Of a DNA stretch of 64,000 nt, positions 51,910 through 64,000 are shown in pieces. Each line of letters opens with the position of its first letter. Position 1 is the first letter of the stretch. The stretch lies in contig JANQPP010000190.1 in NCBI GenBank assembly GCA_028289405.1, positions 20,937-84,936 of the forward strand, in the 5' to 3' direction. This stretch comes from Pirellulales bacterium (GTDB taxonomy: Bacteria; Planctomycetota; Planctomycetia; Pirellulales; JANQPP01). The notes under the pieces are model-generated. The model ran no database searches. It worked only from the letters and a program-made list of their open reading frames with translations, and was not told the DNA's origin. A program made the position numbers and the translations under genes.

Positions 51910-52554
51910 CTACTCGCCCGTACCCGACGGACGTTTCGTGTTTCCAGAGCGTGTTTTCGCCGGAGCAGCCTTTTTCGCCTTCCCGGTCGCGCGCCGCACG
52001 GTCGTGGTCGTCGACTCTCCGGAAGGGGACGATTTTTTGCGTTGGGGTTTCGCGGATTTTTTTCTGCTTGCCGGCTGTTTCTTATTGGTTTGTTTGCCGC
52101 GTTTGGCCGTGGAGGATTTTTTACGCGTGGACTTCTTCTTCGCCGCCCGCTTCCGCGACTTCTTTGCCGCCGGCTTCTGTTTTTCGGCGGAGGACTTCGC
52201 GGACTTTTTTCCAGGCCGTTTCTTCGGCAGCTTTTTTCTTGAAGCCTTTTTCGAAACGCTCTTTTTCTTGACCGCCTTCTTTGGCGATTTCTTAGCCCCT
52301 TTGCCGCTGGGAGCCAGTTTGCGGCGTTCCTCAGGAGTCAGTTCATCTTCCAGCGTGGTGACTCCCGCCAACAGAGCCACGCGGACCAACTCCGTCGCCG
52401 TGGTAATTTCAGCGCTACGCATCGCGCTGGTGCGTTGATTATCCACGGTGCTCACCGCCTTTTGGAGCACCTGGGCCACTTCCTTGGTGGACAGTCCGAG
52501 CGAAATCAGGCGAACGACCTGCCGCTCCGCTGGGGTAAATGCCGGTATTCTCAA
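51910..52554 (-). CDS. LuxR/GerE-type HTH fused to Lys/Ala/Ser/Pro-rich histone H1-like tail
   Basis: FTPAERQVVRLISLGLSTKEVAQVLQKAVSTVDNQRTSAMRSAEITTATELVRVALLAG, then ~135 aa of KKSPKKAVKKKSVSKKASRKK-type sequence. Confidence 0.85.
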   Translation of the reverse strand: MRIPAFTPAERQVVRLISLGLSTKEVAQVLQKAVSTVDNQRTSAMRSAEITTATELVRVALLAGVTTLEDELTPEERRKLAPSGKGAKKSPKKAVKKKSVSKKASRKKLPKKRPGKKSAKSSAEKQKPAAKKSRKRAAKKKSTRKKSSTAKRGKQTNKKQPASRKKSAKPQRKKSSPSGESTTTTVRRATGKAKKAAPAKTRSGNTKRPSGTGE

Positions 52555-52788
52555 GACGTCACTCGCCTAGAGAGAGTAGGGTTGCCGCCTCCTGGACATT
52601 CCTCATTTCTAATGCAGACGCGGCATCCTGTAAATCATCTGCCCCAAGAAACATAGGAAAGATTGGTCCCAAACCTCGCCCTAGCGTTTTGGACCGCATC
52701 CTGAGGCCGAGAGCGCGGCCAAGACAAAGACTATTGGCCACTGCGAGATGCGGTGGGCTCCCCGCGTCCTGGGGCGGTTTATGGTGTA

Positions 52789-54480
52789 TCAATTCTGCGC
52801 CTTGGCCTGCGCCGTGGTCCCGCTGGTCCGGCGATAAATCTCCCTGAGGGCAGATTGTATGCAGCCATCCTGATCCATGCGCACCGGGCTCACCGCCGTG
52901 AAAGAATCCGTGGCTGGTTTGTGAGCGGTGCGCACCACCAGGTGCGGATCAACCCCTTGTTTGCTGATCCGCTGGCCCGAGGGTGAATAGAAAAGAGCGG
53001 TGGTCAAACGCAATCCCACGCCGGATCGTTCGAGGGGAAAGATTCCCTGCACTGAGCCCTTACCGTAGCTGCGGCTACCCACCAAGATTCCCCGCCCGTG
53101 ATCGCGGATCGCGGCCGCGAAGATTTCGCTGGCGCTGGCGCTGTCGTGATCGATCAAGACCACGATCGGGACCCGCCATGTTCCTGGCCGACGGGCGGTG
53201 TAATTGAAGTCTTCCTGTCGGCTGCGGCCTTGGGTGGAAACCAGTACGCCGTTTTGCACGAATTTATCCGCCAATTCCACGGCCGCGGTGAGCAGACCTC
53301 CAGGATTTCCGCGCAGATCCATGATCAGCCACTTCATGCCTTGGTCATGAAGTTTCCACAGCACGGAGTTGACTTCGCGGCTGGTCGTTTTCTGGAAACC
53401 GCTGAGTTTGAAATATGCGATTCCTTGCTGCGGATCGAGGATTTTGGCATCTTCCACGCTGGGTACTTCCACATGCTTCCGCACGACCCGCACGGTGCGT
53501 GGTCGAGAACCGGGAGTGGCGACCACCAGCCGCGCGGTACTGCCCTCGTTTCCTTGCAGAAGGTTCGCTCCTTCGTCCACGTCCAATCCGGCCGTCACGC
53601 GACCGTTGACCGAGAGAATATGGTCTCCCGCACGCAACCCCGCTTGGCTGGCCGGGCTGGCTGGAATCACTTTGACGACCAACAGGCCTTCTTGCACTGC
53701 TTTGAGCTCGATTCCTAATCCCACGAAATTGCCTTCGATCTGGGAATAGATTTCATCGAGTTGAGCCTCGGTCAGGAAACCCGAGTAGTCGTCCAGACCT
53801 CCGACGGCACCGCACAAGAATTCGAACACGGAGGCCGATGGAGGAATGCCCGCCTGTCGGGCCAATTCCGCGGCACGTGAGACGTATTGCACCGCATCAT
53901 AACGATCCCGCACCGGCATCTGCTGGGACAAGTCTCGGAACGCCTGTTCCAACCGGGACAAAGCAGCCAGGTTGACTTCAGGATACATGTCCCGGAACTG
54001 CTCATCTCGCGCGGCCACGATCAGGCTTTCAGCCCCTCGCCGGGCAAGGTGGTCCCAGCGAGGATCCTCGACGTGATGCGCGTCAACTTTCAGCAGCGCG
54101 TCGGAATAAACCCGGAGCGCCTCATCTCTGGAAACCGTCCTCACGACTTGGCGGAAAGAAGCGTCTCCATACCGCCGGGCGACGTCGACGTGCATTTTTG
54201 CCAGTTCGACCCGCTGTTCGAGCCGCTCATCTCCCGGGTAACGACGAAGCGCGTCCTCGTAGTAGGAGAGCGCGTCGTACCAGAGATGACTGGCCTCCAA
54301 TTCATGACCACGACTGAGGATGCCGTCCAGCGCCAAAACCGGTTCGGCTGGCGTCGGCCGCAGAATCGTGACCGTGGAGGCCGGCTGTCCGTGGCCGGGG
54401 GTCGCTCCCCAGCCCAGCGCGAGGATGAGGGTCAGAAATGAAAGGGAAAAGCGCAAGGGGATCATAAAACTACGTCGCAT
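52789..54480 (-). CDS. C-terminal processing peptidase (S41 family, PDZ domain)
   Basis: Signal peptide; PDZ VVKVIPASPASQAGLRAGDHILSVNGR; GIAYFKLSGFQKTTSREV, LIMDLRGNPGGLLTAAVELADKFV, SASASEIFAAAIRDHGRGILVGSRSYGKGSVQ. Confidence 0.94.
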   Translation of the reverse strand: MRRSFMIPLRFSLSFLTLILALGWGATPGHGQPASTVTILRPTPAEPVLALDGILSRGHELEASHLWYDALSYYEDALRRYPGDERLEQRVELAKMHVDVARRYGDASFRQVVRTVSRDEALRVYSDALLKVDAHHVEDPRWDHLARRGAESLIVAARDEQFRDMYPEVNLAALSRLEQAFRDLSQQMPVRDRYDAVQYVSRAAELARQAGIPPSASVFEFLCGAVGGLDDYSGFLTEAQLDEIYSQIEGNFVGLGIELKAVQEGLLVVKVIPASPASQAGLRAGDHILSVNGRVTAGLDVDEGANLLQGNEGSTARLVVATPGSRPRTVRVVRKHVEVPSVEDAKILDPQQGIAYFKLSGFQKTTSREVNSVLWKLHDQGMKWLIMDLRGNPGGLLTAAVELADKFVQNGVLVSTQGRSRQEDFNYTARRPGTWRVPIVVLIDHDSASASEIFAAAIRDHGRGILVGSRSYGKGSVQGIFPLERSGVGLRLTTALFYSPSGQRISKQGVDPHLVVRTAHKPATDSFTAVSPVRMDQDGCIQSALREIYRRTSGTTAQAKAQN

Positions 54481-55066
54481 TGATGGCCTACAACAGGTAG
54501 GAGCTTGCCCAAGCCGTAGCCCATCCTCTGGCTTTCGCACACAATCCCTTGCCGCCCCAGTCACGAATTGGGGCACTGTGCGCGCTCGGACGTCAGTGTG
54601 TATCCAAACGGTTTGACGCGCCGACGGGCGGAAAATGCCTCCGTGCCCTCGGCCTTGCACCAATATACGTCGCGGTTTGGCCACGGTCAAAAAAAGTTGG
54701 GGAGCGGTAGATGATTTTCACTAACCGGAAAGCCGTATATCCGCTAGCCGCCGTGCCATCTGTATCAGCCGCATCTGATCGATGGGATCAGGCTGACCAC
54801 GTGTCTCGTCGCCGCGTGCAAACAGCCCGCATAACACGACAAAGTTACCGTGGTCGCTGTAACTTGTGGTGAAACCTTACCGCGGCAAACTCCAGCTCGC
54901 CACCAATTTGCAAGCACCGGTACGGTAAGGGGAAGTGCGCGCCGCGAGAAAAAAGAATCTCTTGATGAGCTGGGCCGCGCTGACGGCGTCATGGATCCTA
55001 CATGCTGTACAACGCGCACCCTTGGTGGACAAGGACTAAACCGCAAACGCAGGTCTCGCGCGTTGA

Positions 55067-56092
55067 CTATGGCGACACTTCGCAATTCAGGAAATCGATA
55101 AGCTGACGCAATCGACCGTAACTGCGACGATTGAAACGAAATGCCAAACGCGGCAAATCGGCGAGATCCGGCTCGTCTTTCTCGTCCGGATACGCCTCGC
55201 GAAGCTCAAATCCACCTTCCAGCAGAATATCCTCAAACTCTTCGCGAATCCGCTGCATGTGTTGCTTGCTCGGTTTGCTTTGCAAACGCAGTACAAGCGT
55301 GTTCTTCACGTATCGCATGCTGTGGTAGACGCGATAAAACCGCAGGATTTCCTCGACCGCTTCTTCCACCGAATCGGTGATTTTATAGAGCATCAAGTCT
55401 TCCGGCGAAATCATCTTTTCGGAAAGGAGCGTCTCCCGCACGAACTCGTGGAAACGAGGCCAAAACGTGCCGCCTGGTGCGTCCAGAAACACGACAGGCA
55501 CGGGATCGCGTTTGCCGGTTTGCAGCAGAGTCAGCACTTCCAAACCTTCGTCCAAGGTACCGAAGCCGCCGGGAAGCAGGCACAAGGCGTGGCATTCCTT
55601 CACGAAGATGAGCTTGCGCGTGAAAAAATACTTCATGTGCACCAGCTTCGGGTCGCCGGCGATGACCGGGTTGGATTCTTGCTCGAAAGGCAGCATGATG
55701 TTGACACCCATCGAGTGGTCCCTTCCGGCTCCGACGTGGCCGGCCTCCATGATTCCGCTCGCCGCGCCAGTCACGACCAGCCAATCGTGTTCCGCCATTG
55801 CCTTGCCAAATTCCACGGCCTGGGCATAGGCCGGTTTATCCGGAGGTGTCCGGGCGGAACCGAAGATCGTCACCTTGCGGATCCGCCGGTAGGGAGTGAA
55901 AACCTTGAATGCGTACCGCAACTCCCTGAGGGCACGGCTTAAAATCTTCAAATCACCCGTGGATGTTTGGTCAGCCTCTAATTTCTCTGCCGAACGTTTG
56001 ATTTGGTCGATGAGTTCCGCCACGCGCCGCCCGGGTGGGGGTGTCGGATTCGTGGAGTTTTCCGTCGTGGAAAAGGGCTCGGGAGCACGCAT
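55067..56092 (-). CDS. LOG-family (TIGR00730-like) Rossmann-fold protein
   Basis: [73 protein letters not shown]. Confidence 0.9.
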   Translation of the reverse strand: MRAPEPFSTTENSTNPTPPPGRRVAELIDQIKRSAEKLEADQTSTGDLKILSRALRELRYAFKVFTPYRRIRKVTIFGSARTPPDKPAYAQAVEFGKAMAEHDWLVVTGAASGIMEAGHVGAGRDHSMGVNIMLPFEQESNPVIAGDPKLVHMKYFFTRKLIFVKECHALCLLPGGFGTLDEGLEVLTLLQTGKRDPVPVVFLDAPGGTFWPRFHEFVRETLLSEKMISPEDLMLYKITDSVEEAVEEILRFYRVYHSMRYVKNTLVLRLQSKPSKQHMQRIREEFEDILLEGGFELREAYPDEKDEPDLADLPRLAFRFNRRSYGRLRQLIDFLNCEVSP

Positions 56093-56473
56093 GGATCACC
56101 AAATTCAACCGCGATGAACAGTTAGAGCAAATGGTCTTCTAGCCACGCCATGGGCCAGACCCGCCACATCAGATTGTCGGATTTGGCATTGCCATGCCGC
56201 GAGATGCAGCCGCTCTATTATACTTGACAACGCATTGACAAATACTTGCCGCGCTGCGGGGAGTGCATGAGATTGGATCGAATCGCAGTAATCAAGCGAA
56301 TCCGAACGGCTGCGAGGATTATAGAGGGAAGCAGGCGTTATGAGAAAATCCACCGGATAGGACGATGATGTCTAGACTTCCAGTGTGAGTCCTTCCCACC
56401 GATTTCGATGCTGTTCGCGCCACATAGGGTTCCGTAAATTCCAGCCGCTCGTTTTTGCTCCGAAAGTGAAGTC

Positions 56474-57436
56474 ATGGAGACACCTGGCCGAACTGTATGG
56501 CTAAATGGCAAGCTGATTCCCGAAGCCGAGGCCCATGTCTCTATTTATGATGCCAGTCTCCAATCGGGGGATACTGTTTTCGAGTCGTGCCGGACATTTG
56601 GCCAGCGTCCGTTCCGGCTGGATGACCACTTAGAGCGGCTCCACAATTCCCTGTGCCTGGTGGAAATGGCGCAGCCTTACAGCAAGGACGCGCTCGGCGC
56701 CGCAGTGAATGCCGTGCTGCAGGAGAATTTGCCCACAGAAGCGGCAGACGTCGATTGGCAAATCCAGGTCAACATTTTTCGTGGCCTGGGAACACCCTAC
56801 GACTGTCTGCCACGATCGCCAATGGGGCCGATCGTCTTTATCAGTTGCTGGCCACTGATCAATGTGATGGGCCGGTTCGCCGAGTACTATGACGAGGGGG
56901 TGAAGTTAGTCGTTCCGCCGCAGCGTGCGCTCCCTGCCGGACTCTGGCCGGGGAAGGCGAAAACGCGAAGCCGCATCCATTTTCGAATGGCCCAACTTCA
57001 AGCACAGCGGATTTCCGAGAATTGCTGGCCTCTCCTCCTCGATCCGGACGGGTATCTGGCCGAAGGGCCGACTTGGAGCGTGTTGGTGGTCAAAGCCGGC
57101 AAGATTTTGGCGCCGGAGCCTCGAAATGTTCTGCCAGGGGTGAGTTCGAGCGTGGCTCGTGAATTGGCCGAACGTTGCGGTTTGCCTTTCGTCGAGACGA
57201 ATCTCGACTATTTCGACGCCAATACGGCTGACGAACTGCTTTGCCTGGCAACGTCGTTTTGCCTGGTCCAGGCGACGAGCTTCGAAGGCCAAGCCATTGG
57301 CAACCAGCAGCCGGGCCCGATTTGTCGACAACTCACTGCGGCCTGGTCCGACCTGGTGGGCATCGACTTCGTATCTCAAGCCCAAAGCTATCGCGAGCGC
57401 TACTCTGATTGGGAAAGCCGCCAACGCTCCTCATAA
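56474..57436 (+). CDS. Aminotransferase class IV (BCAT / D-amino acid aminotransferase-like)
   Basis: VWLNGKLIPEAEAHVSIYDASLQSGDTVFESCRTF, RLDDHLERL, KTRSRIHFRMAQLQA, DGYLAEGPTWSVLVVK, LPGVSSSVARELAE. Confidence 0.88.
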   Translation: METPGRTVWLNGKLIPEAEAHVSIYDASLQSGDTVFESCRTFGQRPFRLDDHLERLHNSLCLVEMAQPYSKDALGAAVNAVLQENLPTEAADVDWQIQVNIFRGLGTPYDCLPRSPMGPIVFISCWPLINVMGRFAEYYDEGVKLVVPPQRALPAGLWPGKAKTRSRIHFRMAQLQAQRISENCWPLLLDPDGYLAEGPTWSVLVVKAGKILAPEPRNVLPGVSSSVARELAERCGLPFVETNLDYFDANTADELLCLATSFCLVQATSFEGQAIGNQQPGPICRQLTAAWSDLVGIDFVSQAQSYRERYSDWESRQRSS

Positions 57437-57558
57437 GCAGACGCGCCGCCGAACGACTGAACCAACCGGCACGAAGCTTTGACCCGCCACGGAAAATAGC
57501 TCCGTGCCGTCAGGCAAAATCGATGGAACAATTTTTATCGCACGGAGAGGTTTTGCCC

Positions 57559-60500
57559 TCATTCTCCGGGAGAAGTTGAAGGCCCGCCACCGCTTCCAAA
57601 TAGCGCTTCCAAACCTCCATCGGAGGCGGGGGCTTCCTTGGGGCTTTCCTGTTCCGCCGGAGCGGCCTGATTGCCATCGTCTCCATCCAACAGCGGGAAG
57701 GAACGGGACAAGATCTCCTCTTTTTCTCGGGCCAATTGCTCCAGGGCCTCCGGTCGAATGCGGACCTCCGATTCCTGGAAGATGCGGAAACCGGTACCCG
57801 CCGGAATTAGGTGGCCCAAGATCACGTTCTCTTTCAGGCCCACCAGATCGTCAACCTTACCGGCCAAAGCCGCTTCGGTGAGGACCTTGGTGGTTTCTTG
57901 GAAACTCGCGGCGGAAATAAAGCTCGAGCTTTGCACCGACGCCTTCGTGATCCCCAGCAGTTGCGTACTGGCGGTCGCGTATTTGGGTTTCGAGCTCTTC
58001 GCCGGATCCCCACCGAGGGCTTCAATCTGCGCGTTTTCTTGTTCAAACACTTCGCGGGGGATGATCGCGCCTTCGGAGAAGCTGCTGTCCCCTTTGTGGC
58101 TAATCTTCACGCAATCGGCCAAGCTTTGATTCGCCGACCGAAATTCAAATTTATCCATCACGCTGCCGGGCAGGAGCGTCGAATCACCGGGCGACTCGAT
58201 CCGGACCTTGCGGAGCATTTGCGAGACGATGATTTCGATGTGCTTGTCATCGATTTCGACCCGCTGGCTGCGGTAGACGTTCTGAATTTCTCGCACCAGA
58301 TATTGCTGTACGGCTTCCTCGCCGGAAATGCGGAGGATGTCGTGAGGAACGAGCGGCCCGTCCACCAAGGCTTCTCCCGCGCGGACATAATCGCTGGCAT
58401 GCACGCGCAAATGCTTGCCGTGCGAGACGAGATGTTCGCGTTCGATGCCACTTTCGCTCCGGACGATAATGGTCCGCTTGCCACGCCGTTTTTCGCCAAG
58501 CAATTCCACAAAGCCATCGATCTCGGCGATGACCGCGGGATCCTTCGGCTTCCGCGCTTCGAAGATTTCCGTGACACGAGGCAAACCACCGGTAATATCT
58601 TGGGTGCCGGCCGCTTCGCGAGGCGTTTTGGACAGCAACGTACCGGCCGTGACGACATCACCCGGAGAAACCTCGATATGGGCTTTTTCCGGCAGGTAGT
58701 AGAAGTCCAAGATCTTGCCGCTTTCGTCTTCCAAGACGATTTGCGGGTGATAGTCCCCCTTGTGCTCGATCACCATGCGGCGGAGGTGGCCACTGGGGTC
58801 TTTTTCAACCCGCATGGTTTCCCCTTCCATAAGATCCTCGAAGCGGACCTTTCCGCCAACCTCCGCCAGAATGGGAATACTGTGGGGATCCCATTGGCAG
58901 AGTACCTCGCCAGCCTTGACCTCTTGGTCTTCTTCCACGAGGAGATGGGCACCGGTGGGAATTTCGTATTTCTCCAGTTCTCGATCCTTGTCGTCGAGAA
59001 TCAAGATTTCCCCGTTACGCGTGAGGACTACTTGCTGGTCTTCGTCGTTTCGCACGACTTTGAGCCGTGTATAACGTACGCGGCCCGATTTCTTGGCGCG
59101 GATCTCGCTTTCTTCGACGGCCCGGGCCGCCGTACCGCCGATGTGGAAAGTACGCATCGTAAGCTGTGTTCCCGGCTCACCGATGCTTTGGGCAGCAATG
59201 ATGCCCACTGCCATCCCTTCTTCCACCAAGGAACCGGTGGACAGGTCCATTCCGTAGCAGCGACGGCAAATCCCCAGGGGAGCTTCGCACGTCATGCCGC
59301 TGCGGACCTGGATCCGTTCGAGTCCGAGCTGTTCGATGCGCTGGGCAATCTCGCCGGTGATCAAGTCGTTTTCACGGACGATCACTTCGTCCGTGATGGG
59401 ATTGACGATGTTCGCCCGGCTCACACGGCCACGAATCGAGTCCGCCAGCCGCACTTCCACTTTTTCGCCGCGGTAGATCACGCCCTTGGTAATCCCCTGC
59501 GTGGTGCCGCAGTCGTCCATGGTGATGACCACGTTTTGGGCCACGTCCGCCAGCTTCCGGGTCAGGTAGCCGGAGTCCGCCGTTTTGAGGGCGGTGTCGG
59601 CCAAACCTTTGCGGGCACCATGCGTGGAACTGAAGTATTCCAGCACGGAGAGACCCTCACGGAAGTTCGCCTTGATCGGCGTTTCAATGATCTTTCCGGA
59701 CGGCTTGGCCATCAGCCCGCGCATTCCGGCGAGCTGCCGAATTTGTTCCACACCGCCTCGGGCACCGGAATGAGCCATCAAGTAAATCGGATTGACGTAG
59801 CCCGGGAAGCGATGGTCGTGTTCCAACTCGCCCATCATCTCGGTGGTAATCCGTTCACGGGCATGCGTCCAGGCGTCGAGCACCTGGTTGTAGCGTTCGC
59901 CCTCGGTGATGATGCCACGCTGATAAAGTTTCATGATCTTGAGCACGCCTTTTTCCGCTTCACTGATGATGCGGACCTTGCTCGGCGGCGTGATGAGATC
60001 ATCGGTGGCGAAGGACAGCCCGCTATGCGTACTTTCGCCAAAGCCGAGCTTATTCATCCCGTCCAACAAATCGATGGTCGCGCGGCGTCCCAAGATTTGG
60101 TAGCAATCGGAAATCACCTTCGCCAATTCGCTGGACCGCATGGGGATGTTGTAATACGGCATGCGATCGGGAAGGGCCAGGTTGAACAGCACGCGTCCCA
60201 CCGTCGTCTTGACGATGCCCCCAGTGGCGACCTCTTCGTCCGAATCGGTTTTCAGTGGACGATTGGGGGGCAACCGGACTTGGATTTGGGCATGCGTATC
60301 GACCTTCCCCAAAGAATAGGCCAGTTGCACTTCTTGAAGTGAACTGAACACCATGTTCTCTCCTTTTCTGCCGGAGAGAGCCATCGTGATGTAATAACAG
60401 CCCATCACGATATCTTGCGAAGGGCTAATGATCGGAGCGCCGTTGGCGGGGCTGAAGATGTTGTTCGTGGACATCATCAGCGTATGCGCTTCGACCTGCG

Positions 60501-61920
60501 CTTCGATGGACAGAGGAAGGTGCACGGCCATTTGATCGCCGTCAAAGTCCGCGTTGAAGCCCTTGCATACCAACGGATGCAACTTGATCGCGTTTCCTTC
60601 GACTAGCATCGGCTCGAAAGCCTGGATGCCCATGCGGTGCAGCGTGGGGGCCCGATTTAGCAGCACGGGGTGGTTGTGAATCACCTCTTCCAGGATGTCC
60701 CAGACCTCGTCATCCTTCCGCTCGAGCATCTTCTTCGCGCTTTTGATCGTATCGGCATGGCCAAGTTCCTTGAGCCGCCGAATGATGAACGGCTGATACA
60801 ACTCCAGCGCGATTTTCTTGGGCAGGCCGCATTGGTGCAGGCGCAGGCTGGGTCCGACGACGATCACGCTTCGCGCGGAATAGTCCACGCGTTTGCCGAG
60901 CAGGTTTTCCCGGAACCGCCCTTGCTTTCCCTTGATCATGTCGGTCAGCGACTTCAGGGGACGGTTGCTGGATCCCAGCACCGGTCGCTTGCAGCGGTTG
61001 TTGTCGAATAGGGCGTCCACCGACTGCTGGAGCATCCGCTTTTCGTTGCGGATGATGACCTCCGGCGCATTGAGGTCCACCAGCTTTTTCAGCCGGTTAT
61101 TGCGGTTGATAATACGGCGGTAGAGATCGTTCAGGTCGCTGGTGGCGAAATTGCCCGAGTCCAGCAGGACCAACGGACGCAGGTCCGGCGGGATCACGGG
61201 AATCACGTCGAGGACCATCCATTCCGGTTTGTTGTCGCTATCGCGGATCGATTCCACGATTTTCAGCCGGTTGATGAGATCTTTCTTTTTCTGTTTGGAG
61301 TTCGTCTCCGCCAGTTCTTTGCGCAAGTCCACGGACAACTGCACCAGGTCCAAACCGATGAGCAGTTGACGCACGGCTTCGGCGCCCATGTCGGCCTTGA
61401 AGGCGCTCTCTCCATACTGTTCCCGCGCGGTACGATATTCTTCCTCGGTCAACAATTGCCGTGGCTTGAGCGGCGTATCGCCCGCCTCGATCACGACGTA
61501 GTCCTGGAAGTAGATGACCTTTTCCAGGCTCGAGGTTTTCATGTCGAGCAGGTTGCCGAGCCGGCTGGGCATGGCCTTGAAAAACCAGATATGCACGACG
61601 GGGGCCGCCAATTCGATGTGCCCCATGCGCTTGCGGCGGACCCGGCTGTGCGTCACCTTCACACCGCAGCGGTCGCAAATCATGCCCTTGTATTTCATGC
61701 CGCGGTATTTGCCGCAGGAGCATTCCCAATCCTTTTCCGGGCCGAAGATCCGCTCACAGAAGAGGCCGTCCTTTTCCGGCCGATAGGTGCGGTAGTTGAT
61801 CGTCTCGGGCTTCTTGACTTCGCCAAACGACCAGCTACGGATATCGTGTGGACGCGCCAAGCTAATCTTCACCGACGCGTAATCGTTAATTCGATCGTAA
61901 GAGCTTTCAACACTGCTCAC
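57559..61920 (-). CDS. rpoC: DNA-directed RNA polymerase subunit beta'
   Basis: [92 protein letters not shown]. Confidence 0.98.
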   Translation of the reverse strand: MSSVESSYDRINDYASVKISLARPHDIRSWSFGEVKKPETINYRTYRPEKDGLFCERIFGPEKDWECSCGKYRGMKYKGMICDRCGVKVTHSRVRRKRMGHIELAAPVVHIWFFKAMPSRLGNLLDMKTSSLEKVIYFQDYVVIEAGDTPLKPRQLLTEEEYRTAREQYGESAFKADMGAEAVRQLLIGLDLVQLSVDLRKELAETNSKQKKKDLINRLKIVESIRDSDNKPEWMVLDVIPVIPPDLRPLVLLDSGNFATSDLNDLYRRIINRNNRLKKLVDLNAPEVIIRNEKRMLQQSVDALFDNNRCKRPVLGSSNRPLKSLTDMIKGKQGRFRENLLGKRVDYSARSVIVVGPSLRLHQCGLPKKIALELYQPFIIRRLKELGHADTIKSAKKMLERKDDEVWDILEEVIHNHPVLLNRAPTLHRMGIQAFEPMLVEGNAIKLHPLVCKGFNADFDGDQMAVHLPLSIEAQVEAHTLMMSTNNIFSPANGAPIISPSQDIVMGCYYITMALSGRKGENMVFSSLQEVQLAYSLGKVDTHAQIQVRLPPNRPLKTDSDEEVATGGIVKTTVGRVLFNLALPDRMPYYNIPMRSSELAKVISDCYQILGRRATIDLLDGMNKLGFGESTHSGLSFATDDLITPPSKVRIISEAEKGVLKIMKLYQRGIITEGERYNQVLDAWTHARERITTEMMGELEHDHRFPGYVNPIYLMAHSGARGGVEQIRQLAGMRGLMAKPSGKIIETPIKANFREGLSVLEYFSSTHGARKGLADTALKTADSGYLTRKLADVAQNVVITMDDCGTTQGITKGVIYRGEKVEVRLADSIRGRVSRANIVNPITDEVIVRENDLITGEIAQRIEQLGLERIQVRSGMTCEAPLGICRRCYGMDLSTGSLVEEGMAVGIIAAQSIGEPGTQLTMRTFHIGGTAARAVEESEIRAKKSGRVRYTRLKVVRNDEDQQVVLTRNGEILILDDKDRELEKYEIPTGAHLLVEEDQEVKAGEVLCQWDPHSIPILAEVGGKVRFEDLMEGETMRVEKDPSGHLRRMVIEHKGDYHPQIVLEDESGKILDFYYLPEKAHIEVSPGDVVTAGTLLSKTPREAAGTQDITGGLPRVTEIFEARKPKDPAVIAEIDGFVELLGEKRRGKRTIIVRSESGIEREHLVSHGKHLRVHASDYVRAGEALVDGPLVPHDILRISGEEAVQQYLVREIQNVYRSQRVEIDDKHIEIIVSQMLRKVRIESPGDSTLLPGSVMDKFEFRSANQSLADCVKISHKGDSSFSEGAIIPREVFEQENAQIEALGGDPAKSSKPKYATASTQLLGITKASVQSSSFISAASFQETTKVLTEAALAGKVDDLVGLKENVILGHLIPAGTGFRIFQESEVRIRPEALEQLAREKEEILSRSFPLLDGDDGNQAAPAEQESPKEAPASDGGLEALFGSGGGPSTSPGE

Positions 61921-62034
61921 TGTGATGCGCTCCTTTACTCAGCATTTGCAGGATCGAGGAATTCAGGCAAAACAAAGCGACACGAACGGCTTTGCCTACC
62001 CCGGGAAATCTCCTCCATGACTGGCGGATACCCC

Positions 62035-64000
62035 TTACACATGCCGTTTTTCGAGCTGCATGTTCAGCCCAAGTCCTCGGATCTCGTTGGTTAGCACGTC
62101 GAAGCTGGCCGGCGTACCCGCTTCGAGTGTGTTTTCGCCCTTGACCATGGATTCGTAGATCTTCGTGCGACCTTCCACATCGTCGCTCTTCACGGTAAGA
62201 AGTTCTTGTAAGACATAGGCAGCGCCATAGGCCTCCAATGCCCAGACTTCCATTTCCCCGAAGCGTTGGCCACCGAAGCGGGCTTTTCCTCCCAGGGGCT
62301 GCTGGGTGATCAAGGAGTAGGGGCCCGTGGAACGTGCATGCACCTTGTCGTCGACCAGGTGATGCAATTTCAACATATAGATGTAACCGACCGTGGTCTG
62401 CTGTTCCAGCTTTTCCCCGGTGCGTCCGTCGTGAAGTTGGGCTTTACCATTGACTGGTAGGTTGGCCTCTTTCAGGCAGGCGTGAATGTCTTCTTCGCTC
62501 GCCCCGTTGAACACAGGAGTCACGGCTTGGAAGCCACAAATCGCGCCAGCCCAGCCCAGGTGCGTTTCCAAAATCTGGCCGACATTCATCCGGCTGGGGA
62601 CGCCCAAGGGATTCAGCATGATTTGCAAAGGAGTTCCATCGGCGAGGAAAGGCATGTCTTCTTGCGGCAGGATCTTGGCGATCACCCCCTTGTTACCGTG
62701 GCGGCCCGCCATCTTGTCTCCCACGGAGATCACGCGTTTGGCGGCGATATAGACCTTCACCATCTGCAAAACACCGCTGCGCAGTTCGTCGCCCCGTTTC
62801 ATCGAGTTCAAAACGCGGTCCCGATCATCAATGGCCGCTTCCACAGCCGGCCAATGCTCCTTGTGGACACGCTCGAGTTCTTTTTTCGTTTTGTCGTTCG
62901 GCGCCTCGATCGCGGCGATACGGAAGCGTTGCGCCTGTTCGGCCAGATATTTCTCTTCGGCATTCCGTTGAATAGGATTGCCGTCCTCATCCGTGATCGG
63001 GTTGCCGAACACGCCTTGAATCGCCTCGGCCATCGTGGCGAAAGCCTCCGCGATTTTGGAGTTACCCTCGGTCTCCGCCGCTTTCAGGGATTGCTCGAAA
63101 GCCTTTCTTTCATCCTCGGAAAGACTCATCCGCCGCGAAAATCGCTGCGTATCGATCACGATTCCTTCCACGCCGGAAGGCACTTCCAGGGAATCATTCT
63201 TCACATCTTCGCCGGCGCGACCGAAAATGGCGTGCAGCAGCTTTTCCTCCGGCGTCAATTCGGTCTTCGATTTGGGGGAGACCTTGCCGACCAGAATGTC
63301 ACCCGGGCGGACATACGTACCAACGCGGACGATCCCGGATTCATCGAGATTTCTCAGTGCTTTCTCGCTGACATTGGGGATATCGCGTGTGAACTCCTCA
63401 CGGCCAAGCTTGGTCTCCCGAATTTCGATATCGAATTCTTCGATATGGATCGAGGTATAGGTGTCCTTTTTGACCAACTCTTCGCTGATGATGATGGCAT
63501 CCTCGAAGTTGAAGCCGTCCCAGGACATGAAGCCGACTAAGACGTTGCGTCCCAAGGCCAATTCACCCTGATACGTCGCGGCGCCATCGGCGATGACTTG
63601 TCCCGCTTCCACTTTCTGGCCCAATTCCACGATCGGCTTCTGGTTGAGGCAGGTTCTCTCATTCAGGCCCATGAATTTGTTGAGCCGGTAAACGTCCGAT
63701 CCGATTTCAATTCGAGAAGCATCCACATGGGTAATCGTCCCTTTTCTTTGAGCACGGACGAGCATACCCGAATTACGGGCTACATCTTTCTCCATGCCCG
63801 TGGCGACGACGGGTGGCTCCGCGACTAGCAGCGGCACGGCCTGCCTCTGCATGTTTGAGCCCATCAGCGCGCGATTCGCGTCATCATGCTCCAAGAAAGG
63901 AATCAATCCCGCCGATACTCCGACCATCTGTGCGGGAGCGACATCGACGTAATCGATCTTATCCACGGGCACCAACTGGAAGTCGGATCGATAGCGGGCC
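62035..64000 (-). CDS. rpoB: DNA-directed RNA polymerase subunit beta (partial, N-terminal part beyond window)
   Basis: [128 protein letters not shown]. Confidence 0.97.
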   Translation of the reverse strand, partial: ARYRSDFQLVPVDKIDYVDVAPAQMVGVSAGLIPFLEHDDANRALMGSNMQRQAVPLLVAEPPVVATGMEKDVARNSGMLVRAQRKGTITHVDASRIEIGSDVYRLNKFMGLNERTCLNQKPIVELGQKVEAGQVIADGAATYQGELALGRNVLVGFMSWDGFNFEDAIIISEELVKKDTYTSIHIEEFDIEIRETKLGREEFTRDIPNVSEKALRNLDESGIVRVGTYVRPGDILVGKVSPKSKTELTPEEKLLHAIFGRAGEDVKNDSLEVPSGVEGIVIDTQRFSRRMSLSEDERKAFEQSLKAAETEGNSKIAEAFATMAEAIQGVFGNPITDEDGNPIQRNAEEKYLAEQAQRFRIAAIEAPNDKTKKELERVHKEHWPAVEAAIDDRDRVLNSMKRGDELRSGVLQMVKVYIAAKRVISVGDKMAGRHGNKGVIAKILPQEDMPFLADGTPLQIMLNPLGVPSRMNVGQILETHLGWAGAICGFQAVTPVFNGASEEDIHACLKEANLPVNGKAQLHDGRTGEKLEQQTTVGYIYMLKLHHLVDDKVHARSTGPYSLITQQPLGGKARFGGQRFGEMEVWALEAYGAAYVLQELLTVKSDDVEGRTKIYESMVKGENTLEAGTPASFDVLTNEIRGLGLNMQLEKRHV

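Noticed and set aside
51845-52438. 197-aa Phe/Arg-rich plus-strand ORF
   Set aside because: Antisense of the Lys-rich histone-like tail (AAG/AAA read as TTC/TTT).
57811-60342. 843-aa plus-strand ORF
   Set aside because: Lies entirely antisense to rpoC; product of high-GC codon bias, no recognizable domains.
62482-63540. 352-aa plus-strand ORF
   Set aside because: Antisense to rpoB.
1-64000. CRISPR arrays, prophage, IS elements, tRNA/rRNA genes
   Set aside because: No repeat-spacer periodicity, transposase, phage structural gene or recognisable tRNA/rRNA sequence seen by eye; a tRNAscan/Rfam run would be needed to exclude small RNAs.

Overview
The window is chromosomal DNA of planctomycete character: a LEPR-XLL-type secreted giant protein, a PEP-CTERM/dockerin-like protein, a Tat-exported enolase-superfamily protein and a DUF1080-like protein. 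I see no prophage, IS element, CRISPR array, rRNA or tRNA gene that I can support. About 45 genes are callable. They include a hybrid histidine kinase with a receiver/HATPase protein, an SdrD-B/FG-GAP giant protein downstream of a secreted WD40 protein, and a GDPD/PLC-like hydrolase next to a MIOX-type inositol oxygenase. There is also scpB, a compact molybdopterin operon (FAD/Fe-S oxidoreductase, moaD, moaE, moaA, cysteine desulfurase, YkgJ-like), folE, a Ski2-like helicase, and korAB flanked by two CBS proteins. Further along are a QueC-like PP-loop protein, a secretin-N-domain protein, ribD, a triple YHS-like CxxC protein, a LuxR-HTH/histone-H1-like fusion, a C-terminal processing protease, a LOG-family protein, rpoC and partial rpoB. 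The most interesting signals are: (1) strict Cys/Trp alternation among the SdrD-like modules of the giant protein; (2) two un-called single-TM micro-ORFs between the helicase and an aminotransferase; (3) the MIOX + GDPD-like pair; (4) the LuxR-HTH/histone-like fusion; (5) the D/E/W-rich acidic protein; (6) the CBS-KorAB-CBS arrangement. No searches were run. All family names are motif recognition by eye.
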